From positions 6,234 through 70,233 of the forward strand of contig CAYRDY010000001.1 of NCBI GenBank assembly GCA_964423195.1: a stretch of 64,000 nucleotides of DNA, written 5' to 3'. Positions 18,096-27,373 of the stretch are shown here, piece by piece. The notes under the pieces were generated by a model. It was given only the letters and a program-made list of their open reading frames with translations, searched no databases and was not told the DNA's origin. Numbering within the stretch: position 1 is the first letter of the stretch; the number at the start of each line of letters is the position of its first letter. This stretch comes from CAKRHR01 sp964423195 (lineage in GTDB: Bacteria; Bacillota; Clostridia; Lachnospirales; Lachnospiraceae). Both the position numbers and the translations under genes were made by a program.

Positions 18096-19766
18096 TTGAA
18101 ATCGGATATTGAGATTGCTCAGGAGACGAAGATGGCGGACATCAGGGATGTCGCCGCCAGATTGGGAATCGATGAGGATGATCTTGAACTCTACGGCAGA
18201 TATAAAGCGAAATTGTCTGCAAAGTTGTGGCAGAAGGTGAGGGATCATAAGGACGGCAAGCTGGTGCTGGTGACGGCCATCAACCCGACGCCTGCCGGCG
18301 AGGGCAAGACGACGGTCACCATCGGTCTCGGCCAGGCGCTCTGCCGTCTCGGCAAAAAAGCGTCGATCGCGCTCAGGGAGCCATCTCTTGGGCCGTGCTT
18401 TGGCATCAAGGGCGGCGCTGCCGGCGGCGGTTATTCCCAGGTGGTGCCGATGGATGAGCTGAATCTTCATTTTACCGGTGATTTCCACGCGATCACCGCC
18501 GCCAACAATCTCTTGGCGGCGATGCTCGACAATCATATGCATCAGGGCAACAGACTGGGCATCGACCCGAATCAGGTCGTCTGGAAGCGCTGCGAGGATA
18601 TGAATGACCGCGCGTTGAGGAATATTGTCATCGGCCTTGGCTCAAAGATGGACGGCGTGGTGAGAGAGGATCATTTTGTGATCTCCGTGGCGTCGGAGAT
18701 CATGGCCATCCTCTGTCTGGCCAATGACCTTAGGGATCTCAAGGACAGACTGGGCAGGATCATTGTCGCTTACACTTATGACGGCAAACCGGTGACCGCC
18801 GGCGACTTAAAAGCCACGGGCGCGATGGCGGCGCTGCTCAGGGACGCGATCAAGCCGAACTTGATTCAGACACTGGAGCACACGCCGGCCTTTGTCCATG
18901 GCGGGCCTTTCGCCAATATCGCTCACGGCTGCAACAGCATTCAGGCGACGAGGCTGGCGCTCAAGCTCTCGGATATCGTCGTCACGGAGGCGGGTTTCGG
19001 CGCAGACCTCGGCGCGGAAAAATTTCTGGATATCAAGTGCCGCAAAGCAGGCCTCAGACCGGATGCGATTGTCCTGGTGGCGACTGTGCGCGCCCTGAAA
19101 TATAACGGTGGCGTGCCAAAGGACGATCTGGGCACAGAAAATCTGGATGCGCTTGAGAGAGGCATTGTCAATCTCGAAAAGCACATCGAGAATCTGCAGA
19201 AATATCAGGTGCCGGTCATCGTCACGGTCAATGAGTTTGTGACCGACAGTGAGGCTGAACTGGCCTATGTAAAGAAGTTCTGCGAGGATAGGGGTTGCGC
19301 GTTCGCCCCGGCGCAGGTGTGGGCGAAGGGCGGCGAGGGCGGCATTGCTCTGGCCAATCAGGTGATCGAGACTCTGGAGACAAAAGAGAGCCACTTTAAA
19401 GTGCTCTATGCGGACGAGCTTTCGCTGAGAGAAAAGATTGCTGTCGTGGCGACCGAGATCTATGGCGCCGACGGCGTGACTTATACGCCGGCGGCGGAAA
19501 AAGCCCTGAAAAAGATTGAGGATCTCGGTTTTGGCAGACTGCCCGTATGTATGGCCAAGACACAGTATTCTCTGTCGGATGACCCGAAACTGCTCGGCCG
19601 TCCGAGGGGATTCAAGATCAATATCCGCGAGGTCTATGTCTCTGCCGGCGCAGGTTTTGTGGTGGCGATCACCGGCTCGATCATGACCATGCCGGGGCTG
19701 CCGAGGGTTCCGGCGGCCGAGGGCATTGATGTCGACGATGAGGGCAGGATCACGGGATTATTCTGA
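18096..19766 (+). CDS. fhs: Formate-tetrahydrofolate ligase
   Basis: 556 residues, the standard size. It makes 10-formyl-THF from formate, ATP and THF, the first methyl-branch step after formate in acetogens and a source of one-carbon units elsewhere. The P-loop [18 protein letters not shown] is near residue 70, and [31 protein letters not shown] and [10 protein letters not shown] are family signatures. The start is a TTG 7 bases after AAGGAGGA; no nearer ATG fits. It is followed by folD, giving consecutive steps of the folate one-carbon pathway. Only 20 bases separate it from ftsK, so it may be read from the same transcript. Confidence 0.97.
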   Translation: MKSDIEIAQETKMADIRDVAARLGIDEDDLELYGRYKAKLSAKLWQKVRDHKDGKLVLVTAINPTPAGEGKTTVTIGLGQALCRLGKKASIALREPSLGPCFGIKGGAAGGGYSQVVPMDELNLHFTGDFHAITAANNLLAAMLDNHMHQGNRLGIDPNQVVWKRCEDMNDRALRNIVIGLGSKMDGVVREDHFVISVASEIMAILCLANDLRDLKDRLGRIIVAYTYDGKPVTAGDLKATGAMAALLRDAIKPNLIQTLEHTPAFVHGGPFANIAHGCNSIQATRLALKLSDIVVTEAGFGADLGAEKFLDIKCRKAGLRPDAIVLVATVRALKYNGGVPKDDLGTENLDALERGIVNLEKHIENLQKYQVPVIVTVNEFVTDSEAELAYVKKFCEDRGCAFAPAQVWAKGGEGGIALANQVIETLETKESHFKVLYADELSLREKIAVVATEIYGADGVTYTPAAEKALKKIEDLGFGRLPVCMAKTQYSLSDDPKLLGRPRGFKINIREVYVSAGAGFVVAITGSIMTMPGLPRVPAAEGIDVDDEGRITGLF

Positions 19767-19866
19767 CTTTATATACATAAAATATCAGCGCATCAGCGCC
19801 GAGTGCGAAACTGCGGGATGAGACGCACCGTCGCGCTTGCGGCGCATGATGATTTAGGAGGCAGCT

Positions 19867-20712
19867 ATGGCGAAGATCATTAATGGCAAAGAAATTTCTG
19901 CGGCGATCAAAGATGAGTTGAAGGCTGAGGTCGAGGCGATGAAATCCGAGGGGATTCAGGTGAAACTGGCGGTCATTCAGGTGGGCAGCGACCCGGCGTC
20001 CTCTGTCTATGTGCGCAACAAGAAAAATGCCTGCGCCTATATCGGCATCGAATCGCTGGCCTACGAACTTCCGGAGGAGACGACGGAGGAGGCACTGTTG
20101 TCCCTGATCGGGGAGCTCAACGGGAGAGCGGATGTCAACGGTATTCTGGTGCAGCTGCCGCTGCCGGATCACATCGATGAGGACAAGGTCATCCAAAGCA
20201 TCGATCCGAAAAAAGATGTGGACGGTTTTCACCCGCAGAGCGTCGGTGCCCTTTCCATCGGGCAACCGGGCTTTGTCCCGTGCACGCCGGCGGGCATCAT
20301 TCAGCTGCTGAAGCGCAGCGGCATAGAGATCGAGGGCAAAGAGTGCGTGATCGTCGGCCGGAGCAATATTGTGGGAAAGCCGATGGCGCTTCTGCTCCTG
20401 CGCGAAAACGGGACCGTGACCGTCTGCCATTCGCGGACGAGGAATCTGCGGGAGGTCTGCCGTCGGGCGGATATTCTGGTGTGCGCGATCGGCAAACCGA
20501 AATTTTTTACCAGGGAATACGTCAAAGAGGGCGCGACAGTGATCGATGTCGGCATTCACCGCGGCGAAGACAACAAGCTCTGCGGTGACGTGGACGACGA
20601 TGATGTCGCGCCGGTGGCCGGCGCCATCACACCGGTGCCTGGCGGCGTCGGACCGATGACAATCGCGATGCTGATGTACAATTGCGTACAGTCGGCCAAA
20701 ATGTTTGGGTAG
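19867..20712 (+). CDS. folD: Methylene-THF dehydrogenase / methenyl-THF cyclohydrolase
   Basis: 281 residues. This bifunctional enzyme interconverts 5,10-methylene-THF, methenyl-THF and 10-formyl-THF using NAD(P). Signatures are VGSDPASSVYVRNKKNAC (catalytic Lys and Tyr region), GILVQLPLPDHID, DVDGFHPQSVGAL, CTPAGIIQLL and the Rossmann loop VGRSNIVGKPMALLLL, ending in TPVPGGVGPMTIAML. TAGGAGG precedes the ATG. Its product and substrate pool connect directly to fhs upstream. The 100-base spacer from fhs contains GC-rich inverted segments but no recognised motif. Confidence 0.97.
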   Translation: MAKIINGKEISAAIKDELKAEVEAMKSEGIQVKLAVIQVGSDPASSVYVRNKKNACAYIGIESLAYELPEETTEEALLSLIGELNGRADVNGILVQLPLPDHIDEDKVIQSIDPKKDVDGFHPQSVGALSIGQPGFVPCTPAGIIQLLKRSGIEIEGKECVIVGRSNIVGKPMALLLLRENGTVTVCHSRTRNLREVCRRADILVCAIGKPKFFTREYVKEGATVIDVGIHRGEDNKLCGDVDDDDVAPVAGAITPVPGGVGPMTIAMLMYNCVQSAKMFG

Positions 20713-20716
20713 CGGT

Positions 20717-22057
20717 ATGAAGATTTTTTTTATTTCTCTGGGCTGTGACAAAAATCTGGTTGATTCGGAAGTGATGCTTGGGCTCTTAAGCCGCGGCGGC
20801 TATGAGCTGACCGCTGACGCGCAGTCGGCGGAGATTGCGGTGATCAACACCTGCGGTTTCATCCATGACGCCCAGCAGGAGAGTGTCAATACGATTCTGG
20901 AGATGGCGGCGTATAAGAAGGCAGGTTCACTGAGGGTTCTGATCGTCACCGGATGTCTGGCGGAGCGCTATAGGGATGAGATCATGCGAGAGATCCCTGA
21001 GGTCGATGCCGTGATCGGGACGACCGGCTATGATGAGATCACGGGTGTGATCGAGCGGATATTGTCCGGTGAAAATCATGTCCTGAGCTTTAAGAGCGTT
21101 GACTTGCTGCCCGCGGTCCGCGGCGGCCGGGTCATGACGACCGGCGGGTATTTCAGCTATCTCAAGATCGCCGAGGGGTGTGACAAGCATTGCAGTTACT
21201 GTATCATCCCGAAACTGCGTGGGAGGTACCGGAGCGTGCCGATGGAGGAGCTGGTCGCGCAGGCCGCGGAACTGGCCAAACTGGGCGTCAGAGAGCTGAA
21301 TATCGTGGCGCAGGAGATCACCGTGTACGGCATGGATCTGTATGGGAAAAAATCATTACATGTTTTGTTGAAAAAATTGTGTGAAATCCCCGATTTAAAG
21401 TGGATCCGTCTGCTGTACTGTTATCCTGAGGAAATCTATGATGAGCTGATCGAGACGATCAAGGCGGAGCCGAAGATCTGTCACTATCTGGACATTCCGG
21501 TTCAGCATGCCAGCGACCGTATCCTCAAAAAAATGGGACGGCAGACAAACCGGGCAGAACTCACGGCGATGATTGACAGGCTGCGGCGCGAGATTCCCGA
21601 TATTGCCCTGCGCACTACGCTGATCGCAGGGTTTCCGGGTGAGACTGAAGCGGATCACCGGATTCTGAAATCGTTTGTGGAGGATATCAAATTCGACCGG
21701 CTGGGTGTCTTTACCTATTCCGCGGAGGAGGGCACCGCCGCGGCCCTGATGGCCGATCAGATTGATGAGGAAGTCAAGGCCGCGCGCCGAGATGAGCTGA
21801 TGGCGCTGCAACAGGGGATCGCCTTTGCAGCCGCGGAGGCGATGGTCGGGCGGAGACTTCCAGTCCTGATTGAGGGCAGGATCCCTGAGGATGACATCTA
21901 TGTCGGCAGAACTTATAGAGACGCGCCGGATGTTGACGGTTATATTTTCGTCAATGCGGACGGAGAGCTGATGTCGGGCGATCTGGTGACGGTCGAAGTC
22001 ACGGGCGCCAGCGATTATGATTTGATTGGAGATGTCGTTTATGAATTTGCCGAATAA
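20717..22057 (+). CDS. rimO: Ribosomal protein S12 methylthiotransferase RimO
   Basis: 446 residues, a radical SAM enzyme that methylthiolates an Asp of ribosomal protein S12. The N-terminal domain has three cluster cysteines (SLGCDKN, NTCGFIHDA, VTGCLAERY); the radical SAM motif is EGCDKHCSYCIIPKLRG near residue 155; a TRAM-like C-terminal domain (about 375-446) follows. The ATG at 20717 starts directly at the conserved MKIFFISLGC; the ribosome binding site is weak and the start lies 4 bases after the folD stop, so translation is probably coupled. The end overlaps pgsA by 17 bases; rimO-pgsA adjacency is common in Firmicutes. Confidence 0.96.
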   Translation: MKIFFISLGCDKNLVDSEVMLGLLSRGGYELTADAQSAEIAVINTCGFIHDAQQESVNTILEMAAYKKAGSLRVLIVTGCLAERYRDEIMREIPEVDAVIGTTGYDEITGVIERILSGENHVLSFKSVDLLPAVRGGRVMTTGGYFSYLKIAEGCDKHCSYCIIPKLRGRYRSVPMEELVAQAAELAKLGVRELNIVAQEITVYGMDLYGKKSLHVLLKKLCEIPDLKWIRLLYCYPEEIYDELIETIKAEPKICHYLDIPVQHASDRILKKMGRQTNRAELTAMIDRLRREIPDIALRTTLIAGFPGETEADHRILKSFVEDIKFDRLGVFTYSAEEGTAAALMADQIDEEVKAARRDELMALQQGIAFAAAEAMVGRRLPVLIEGRIPEDDIYVGRTYRDAPDVDGYIFVNADGELMSGDLVTVEVTGASDYDLIGDVVYEFAE

Positions 22058-22631
22058 ACTGACGATTTTTCGAGTGATACTGATCATACCGTTTGTCATA
22101 TTTTTGCTGGGCGGCTGCCATTACGATGAGTGGGGGTGGTTCCATGCCCTTTTCGGCGGGATCCTGGGGTATGTCAAATATATCGCGCTGATCATATTTA
22201 TTGTCGCCTGTCTCACGGATCTGATTGACGGCAAGATCGCCAGAAAATATCATTTAGTGACAAATTTCGGCAAGTTCGCGGATCCGCTCGCGGACAAGCT
22301 TCTGGTGGCATCCGCGCTGATCTGCTTTATCGAGATGGGACGCATCCAGGCATGGATTGTGCTGATTATCATTGCAAGGGAATTTATCGTCAGCGGCTTT
22401 CGGCTGGTGGCCGCGGAATCCGGCACTGTGATCGCTGCAGGCTGGTGGGGGAAAGTCAAGACCGCCGTGACGATGCTCACGATCATCGTCATGATCCCGA
22501 ATCTTCAGATATCGGGCATCAGGATCATCGAACAGATTTTAATTTACGCGTCGCTGGTCCTGACGGTGATTTCTCTCGTGGATTATATCGTGAAAAACAG
22601 ACAGGTGATCACGGGAGACAGCATGAGATAA
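22041..22631 (+). CDS. pgsA: CDP-diacylglycerol-glycerol-3-phosphate phosphatidyltransferase
   Basis: 196 residues from the chosen start, a membrane enzyme forming phosphatidylglycerophosphate, the first committed step to phosphatidylglycerol. The CDP-alcohol phosphatidyltransferase motif D-G-x2-A-R-x8-G-x3-D-x3-D is seen as DLIDGKIARKYHLVTNFG then KFADPLADK near residues 60-90. Several hydrophobic helices surround it. GGAG 9 bases before the ATG at 22041 supports this start over one 15 bases upstream. The gene overlaps the 3' end of rimO. A hydrophilic insertion near residues 25-40 (HYDEWGWFHALFGGILGYV) is slightly longer than in short homologues. Confidence 0.95.
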   Translation: MNLPNKLTIFRVILIIPFVIFLLGGCHYDEWGWFHALFGGILGYVKYIALIIFIVACLTDLIDGKIARKYHLVTNFGKFADPLADKLLVASALICFIEMGRIQAWIVLIIIAREFIVSGFRLVAAESGTVIAAGWWGKVKTAVTMLTIIVMIPNLQISGIRIIEQILIYASLVLTVISLVDYIVKNRQVITGDSMR

Positions 22632-22653
22632 ATGATGTGTGGGAGTTAAGCGA

Positions 22654-24570
22654 ATGAAGAATGTCAGAAAATGGATCCTGGCGGCTGCGCTTCTTTCTGG
22701 GTTGCTAATTCTGGGCGGCTGCCGCAAGACAGAGCCTGTCCGCTTGGATACAAGTTTAAAAATTGACAGTCCATTTGAGGGCGAGCGGGTCATGACAGGC
22801 ATCGTTCCCGAATCTGTGATCAGACGCCTGTTTGATGGCGACATTGACCGGTTCAAATCCCTGCTTGAAAAGTATTGTCCGCAGGAGATGGCGTGTACAG
22901 TGGTGTCTGAAGGAAAAGATGTCCATATGACAGTGAGCGTTTCCTTTGCGACGTTTGACGAGTATAAGACAAAGATTAAGCGGATCCTGACCAGTGACAA
23001 AAATCCGGATAAAGATACCGTCAATTCATCCGTTTACTATGAGTTTGCCGACACGATTTTCAAAAAAGGTTTTGTGATCAGGGAATCTTTTTCCTCGGAG
23101 GATATGTTCTGGTGGATCACATCCGCGATCAGGGAAGAATTTCCGCGACTTGAGGACGAGGATCTTTCCGTCCTCTTTACATCGGCCAGCACCGAACTTG
23201 TCTATGACGGCAAGGCGATCGAGACAAAAGACCACATCAGTTATTCGGATATGGTATCGAATGCCTTCCGGAGCATCCATGTTTCCGCGGAGATCAACGA
23301 GGCACAGCAGGTGTACAGCGGCCGCGTTGTGTTGACAGCTTTGCGGGCGGATTACACGGATGAACAGCTGTTAAGCCTCAATCGGGCGATGGATGCGATC
23401 AGTTCCAGTCATATCAGCTTGCAGACCTCACTGACAAATGATGAGAAAACTTTTGCGTTTTCATTTGTCGGGAACAGCACGCAAGACTTTGCCTCAAATA
23501 TGAACCGAATCTTCTCATCGACAGATTCAAAACTGGAAGTCAGTGACGAGAGCGATAAGCAGGAAGCGTTCAAGGCAAAAAAATATATCACATTTTATGT
23601 CAACAGTGGCCAGTATATCGATTTTACTGATCCCGATTCGGAGGCGACCTACACGATTCAGATTGACGGCAATTATGTGATGGATTCGTGTGAGGGCGCT
23701 GATGGCTTTGTGAAATCGTCCGTCTTTGAGAGCGCTAATGGCTTGAGCACGGCGGATATCCGGATGTCGGCCAATGACGAGGTGACGCTTGCCCTTGGCA
23801 CGGATGTGGCGATTGAGCGGATCGACGTACTGACCAGGGTAAATCACGAGCGCAGCCTTGAGCGGCAAATCGGTTTCTATCTGTCAAGGGAATCGGATGC
23901 ACTGGTCGGCGAGGGGCTAAAGTCGCGCATCGAGGATCGTCTGAATGATTCCATGACGTTTGAGAAGAGAGACAGCGAGGAGATGGCCGAGTATCTCGTC
24001 ACGATCACGGCGGATGGTCCCGAGAATCTGGCCGGACTGACCTGTGCCTTACTGGACGGCAGCGCGTCTAGCGGCGCCAGTGCGATGAGCGGCGGCTTGC
24101 TGGATGAAAAGCGGCTGCGCGATATCCGGATGAGTTACAGCGATAAGATTGATTTTTCGAGTTTTCTGGGCGCTTCAAGTGTCAGCATGGGCATCCAGTA
24201 TGTCTTTGAGTATCCGGAGCATTATGTCGGCACATTCAGCAGTGACAACGCATACGAGAATATGCGGCAGGAGAGGAACCGCCTGTCGCTGACGACTTAT
24301 AACAAAAGTCTGTTTGTCTCCAGCGAGGCCAGAGAGACAAACTGGAACGGCATCATCCAGCTGATTTTGTGGTGCCTTGCGCTGGCGGTGATGCTCGTGA
24401 TCGCGATTCTGTCGCTTCCGACGGTCATTCGCTGCTTCCGGACAAAAAATATCAACTGGGCGGACACCGATCTGTTTACGCACAAGGGCTATGTCATCGT
24501 GACGATATTCACAGTGGCGGCCGTCGTATTTGTGATCACCTCCGTGCGGCTGATCTTCAAGGTATACTAG
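22654..24570 (+). CDS. Large lipoprotein with C-terminal membrane helices, function unknown
   Basis: 638 residues. The N-terminus is a lipoprotein signal with lipobox LLILGGC, so Cys is lipidated and most of the protein lies outside the membrane. The middle (about 40-530) is rich in beta and alternating charge with no domain I recognise. Two hydrophobic helices near the C-terminus (IIQLILWCLALAVMLVIAIL and VIVTIFTVAAVVFVIT) place a short loop inside. Lipid anchor plus C-terminal helices is an unusual double attachment. GGGAG is 8 bases before the ATG. It follows pgsA by 22 bases and may share its transcript. Possible membrane-stress or envelope-assembly role; this is a guess from context only. 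Confidence 0.8.
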   Translation: MKNVRKWILAAALLSGLLILGGCRKTEPVRLDTSLKIDSPFEGERVMTGIVPESVIRRLFDGDIDRFKSLLEKYCPQEMACTVVSEGKDVHMTVSVSFATFDEYKTKIKRILTSDKNPDKDTVNSSVYYEFADTIFKKGFVIRESFSSEDMFWWITSAIREEFPRLEDEDLSVLFTSASTELVYDGKAIETKDHISYSDMVSNAFRSIHVSAEINEAQQVYSGRVVLTALRADYTDEQLLSLNRAMDAISSSHISLQTSLTNDEKTFAFSFVGNSTQDFASNMNRIFSSTDSKLEVSDESDKQEAFKAKKYITFYVNSGQYIDFTDPDSEATYTIQIDGNYVMDSCEGADGFVKSSVFESANGLSTADIRMSANDEVTLALGTDVAIERIDVLTRVNHERSLERQIGFYLSRESDALVGEGLKSRIEDRLNDSMTFEKRDSEEMAEYLVTITADGPENLAGLTCALLDGSASSGASAMSGGLLDEKRLRDIRMSYSDKIDFSSFLGASSVSMGIQYVFEYPEHYVGTFSSDNAYENMRQERNRLSLTTYNKSLFVSSEARETNWNGIIQLILWCLALAVMLVIAILSLPTVIRCFRTKNINWADTDLFTHKGYVIVTIFTVAAVVFVITSVRLIFKVY

Positions 24571-24617
24571 CTTCCAAATCTCCCTTGATGACGCACGCAA
24601 GTGCTTCAGGAAAGAAA
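24571..24617. repeat. Dispersed palindromic element, copy 1
   Basis: A 47-base segment after the lipoprotein stop aligns without gaps to 49765-49811 with 39 identities by hand count. The core CTTGATGACGCAC, a tetraloop and GTGCTTCAGG can form an imperfect hairpin; here the right arm has lost two pairs compared with copy 2. Confidence 0.6.
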
Positions 24618-24625
24618 AAAATGGC

Positions 24626-24662
24626 AGTGGCAGGGAAACATTACGCCCCTGCCGCTTTTTTT
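24626..24662 (+). terminator. Terminator containing the opposing gene's stop codon
   Basis: AGTGGCAGGG and CCCTGCCGCT pair (one wobble) with seven T after. The minus-strand gene's stop codon lies in the loop at 24641-24643, so the convergent genes share this element. Confidence 0.85.
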
Positions 24663-25285
24663 CGTTTGAGTAATCGATAGGACACAAAACAGGCGGCGCT
24701 TCCCAGGACGACCAGGCCGAGAATCATGGCCGCGCAGTGGAGGAAGAAGGTGTCCGGCAGCATGGTGATGACCGGATCAGTGTCGGGATAGAAGATCCAG
24801 TAATCGTTGTCAAAGAAAATGTGATGGAATGCGACAAAGGCGGCATCCCAGTTGATTCCGATGCACAGCGCCAGAACGGCTGGAATGGCGAGCGTCAGAA
24901 TGGCTGCGAGCTTCAGATAGAGGATCATCCGGATTTTTTTGTGGGAGATGACGATCAGGATCACGGACAGGACGGCCGTGCCGAACATCAGATATTCAAA
25001 GGTCAGGAAAATATCTTTGACCTCCTCAAAGTGGATGCGTCCGCCCTCTGACATCGTCAATGTCGGAAAATTCAGTGTTTTTGGGCCTGTGATCGAATTA
25101 TAGTCGATCAGGGCGTCATAATTTTCTCTGATCTCCTCAGCGCTCATGCCGGACATCGCCGGTATGTCCAGATACTCAATGTCAAAATAGTAGAGGGGGC
25201 GGAAATTCAGTGTCAGTGTGACGGCAAAAGAGATGATAAACAGCATCAGTACCAGCGCGGTGATGACCTGATGAATGAGCTTCAT
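24641..25285 (-). CDS. DUF1461 (TIGR01906-type) integral membrane protein
   Basis: 214 residues with four predicted membrane helices: one at the N-terminus (VITALVLMLFIISFAVTLTL), two in the middle (FGTAVLSVILIVIS and LKLAAILTLAIPAVLALCIG) and one at the C-terminus (CAAMILGLVVLGSAACFVSY). The extracytoplasmic stretch between the third and fourth helices holds the family-like sequence FHHIFFDNDYWIFYPDTD and IITMLPDTFF-like residues. The family is called LctB-like in some clostridia, but its function is not known to me. It is alone on the minus strand, convergent with the lipoprotein gene and divergent from thrC. Confidence 0.8.
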   Translation of the reverse strand: MKLIHQVITALVLMLFIISFAVTLTLNFRPLYYFDIEYLDIPAMSGMSAEEIRENYDALIDYNSITGPKTLNFPTLTMSEGGRIHFEEVKDIFLTFEYLMFGTAVLSVILIVISHKKIRMILYLKLAAILTLAIPAVLALCIGINWDAAFVAFHHIFFDNDYWIFYPDTDPVITMLPDTFFLHCAAMILGLVVLGSAACFVSYRLLKRKKAAGA

Positions 25286-25355
25286 CCGTAAGACCTCCGT
25301 TCAATTCTATATTCTCATGTTATATCGTACAATTTTTTCGGTGAAATAGCAAGTG

Positions 25356-25384
25356 TTGACAAGTTGTTGATTTTCACTTAATAT
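25356..25384 (+). promoter_or_regulatory. Sigma-A promoter of thrC
   Basis: A consensus TTGACA, a 17-base spacer and TAATAT. The leader to the ATG is about 50 bases and shows no T-box. Confidence 0.85.
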
Positions 25385-25442
25385 GATATCGGATTTTTGC
25401 CTCGGCATTTTTATAATAACAGGAGTAAAGGAATGATAAAAA

Positions 25443-26930
25443 ATGCGATTGATGTATAAGAGTACCCGCGGGACTCAGCAGGTGAGTGCCACACAGGCGA
25501 TTCTGAAGGGATTGGCGGACGACGGCGGCCTTTTTGTGCCTGAGCGGATGCCGGTTTTGGATGTACCGGTATCGACGCTTTCGCGGATGTGCTATCAGGA
25601 TCTGGCTTATGAGGTCATGCGGTTGTTTTTGACAGATTTCACGGAGGAGGAATTAAAAGTCTGTGTCGACAGGGCTTACGATGACAAATTTGACACAGAG
25701 GAAATCGTCCCGATTGTCAGGGCGGGAGATGCATGGTATATGGAACTTTTTCACGGGGCGACGATCGCCTTTAAGGATATGGCGCTTTCCATTCTCCCGC
25801 ATCTGATGACGACGGCGGCCAGAAAGAATGGTGTGGATCACGAGATCGTGATATTGACGGCGACCTCCGGTGATACCGGAAAGGCAGCGATGGCGGGCTT
25901 TGCCGATGTGCCGGGGACGCGCATCGCCGTATTTTATCCGAAGGACGGCGTCAGCCCTGTGCAGGAGCGTCAGATGGTGACCCAGAAGGGCGAGAACACC
26001 TTTGTGGTCGGCATTCACGGCAATTTTGATGACGCCCAGGCCGGCGTCAAGCGAATGTTTAGTGACAAGGCGCTCTCGGCGGAGCTCGACGCCCACGGTT
26101 TTCAGTTTTCGTCGGCCAACTCCATCAATATTGGGCGTCTGGTACCGCAGGTGGCCTATTATGTCTATGCCTACGCGCAGATGGTGAAAATGGGCGAGGC
26201 CGCGGAAGGCGCGCCGATCAATGTGGTCGTCCCGACCGGCAATTTCGGAAATATCCTAGCGGCATACTACGCAAAACAAATGGGGATTCCAATCGGCAGG
26301 CTGATCTGCGCGTCCAACCGCAACAGAGTGCTGTATGATTTCTTCACCACGGGCATTTATGACAGGAACAGAGATTTTTATGTGACCTCATCCCCGTCGA
26401 TGGATATTTTGATCTCCTCAAATCTTGAGCGGCTGATCTATCATATTGCCGGCGACGACAGCGAGAAAAACCGGCAGATGATGACATCGCTCGCCGAGAC
26501 CGGGAGATATGAGATCACGGATGAGATGAGAGATGGGCTCTCGTCATTTTATGCCGGATTTGCCAACGAGGCGCAGACGGCCGCACAAATCAGGCGGGTC
26601 TATGAGGCGAGCGGCTATGTGATGGACCCGCACACCGCCGTGGCATCCCATGTTTACCGGCAGTACCGCGCGGCGACCGGCGACGAGACGCCGACGGTGA
26701 TCGCGTCCACGGCCAGTCCGTTTAAGTTTGCCCGAAGTGTGATGACGGCCATCGACGCGAAGTATGGCGCCCTGACAGAGTTTGAACTGGTGGACGCGCT
26801 CGCAAAGCTCACCGGCCGGCCTGAGCCGGCGGCGGTCACCGAACTTCGCAGCGCGCCCGTGCGCCACAGCCGCCAGTGCGATGTCGGCGATATGTGCCGG
26901 ACGATCAGAGCGTGGCTGAATATCCTGTGA
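25443..26930 (+). CDS. thrC: Threonine synthase
   Basis: 495 residues. This PLP enzyme turns O-phosphohomoserine into threonine. It starts with the typical YKSTRGTQQ; the PLP lysine lies in HGATIAFKDMALS near residue 110; ATSGDTGKAAMAGF and VPTGNFGNILAAYYAKQMG are cofactor and phosphate loops. This is the longer bacterial/yeast-type form. Two ATGs 9 bases apart are possible; the first is used, with AAAGG 11 bases upstream. It is transcribed alone from a near-consensus promoter and ends before a bidirectional terminator. Confidence 0.96.
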   Translation: MRLMYKSTRGTQQVSATQAILKGLADDGGLFVPERMPVLDVPVSTLSRMCYQDLAYEVMRLFLTDFTEEELKVCVDRAYDDKFDTEEIVPIVRAGDAWYMELFHGATIAFKDMALSILPHLMTTAARKNGVDHEIVILTATSGDTGKAAMAGFADVPGTRIAVFYPKDGVSPVQERQMVTQKGENTFVVGIHGNFDDAQAGVKRMFSDKALSAELDAHGFQFSSANSINIGRLVPQVAYYVYAYAQMVKMGEAAEGAPINVVVPTGNFGNILAAYYAKQMGIPIGRLICASNRNRVLYDFFTTGIYDRNRDFYVTSSPSMDILISSNLERLIYHIAGDDSEKNRQMMTSLAETGRYEITDEMRDGLSSFYAGFANEAQTAAQIRRVYEASGYVMDPHTAVASHVYRQYRAATGDETPTVIASTASPFKFARSVMTAIDAKYGALTEFELVDALAKLTGRPEPAAVTELRSAPVRHSRQCDVGDMCRTIRAWLNIL

Positions 26931-26995
26931 GCACCTGTGAGCATACATGAGGCAGACAGCGATGCAATAAAATACAGCGGTGAAAAAACAAAAAT

Positions 26996-27027
26996 ATCCC
27001 CGTGACCATCCAAATCACGGGGATTTT
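26996..27027. terminator. Bidirectional terminator between thrC and tRNA-Leu
   Basis: ATCCCCGTG and CACGGGGAT form a perfect 9-bp stem. TTTT follows on the plus strand and a T-rich run on the minus strand. Confidence 0.85.
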
Positions 27028-27076
27028 CCTTGCAATATCGTACCTTTTTGCGAATGATTCCCTAAAAATAAAAAAG

Positions 27077-27160
27077 TGCGGGAGATGGGACTTGAACCCA
27101 CACGTCTATACAGACACAAGATCCTTAGTCTTGCCTGTCTGCCAGTTCCAGCACTCCCGC
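27077..27160 (-). tRNA. tRNA-Leu (anticodon AAG)
   Basis: An 84-nt class II tRNA. The acceptor arms are GCGGGAG and CTCCCGC with discriminator A; the anticodon stem CAAGA/TCTTG encloses CTAAGGA (anticodon AAG, reads CUU, and CUC if A34 becomes inosine). The variable arm is long and the T-loop is GGTTCAAGTCC. Confidence 0.94.
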
Positions 27161-27172
27161 TCAACAGAAAAG

Positions 27173-27201
27173 ATCATATCACAGAAAAGACAATGTGTCA
27201 A
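27173..27201 (-). promoter_or_regulatory. Sigma-A promoter of tRNA-Leu
   Basis: On the minus strand: TTGACA, a 17-base spacer, TATGAT, about 12 bases before the tRNA. Confidence 0.8.
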
Positions 27202-27213
27202 TATTTTTTTACA

Positions 27214-27249
27214 GCCGAAATGCCAAATTGCCGAAATGCCGAATTGCCG
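27214..27249. repeat. Short 16-bp tandem repeat
   Basis: GCCGAAATGCCAAATT is followed by GCCGAAATGCCGAATT and a partial third copy. The stretch is intergenic, with no gene assigned. Confidence 0.75.
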
Positions 27250-27314
27250 CGAAAATGCTGCGGAGTGAAATGTCGCCCGGAGTTTGCCGCGGATTATGTC
27301 AAATGATTATTTCG

Positions 27315-27357
27315 AGTGATTCAGTCAGTGATTCAGTCAGCGATTCAGTCAGCGAAT
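27315..27357. repeat. 12-bp tandem repeat, about 3.5 copies
   Basis: AGTGATTCAGTC occurs twice, then AGCGATTCAGTC and a degenerate AGCGAATCC. It lies just beyond the 3' end of the minus-strand XRE gene. Confidence 0.8.
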
Positions 27358-27373
27358 CCTGTCTTCGCGCATT

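Noticed and set aside
27214..27357. CRISPR array
   Set aside because: Units of 12-16 bp are adjacent without spacers, so they are ordinary tandem repeats.
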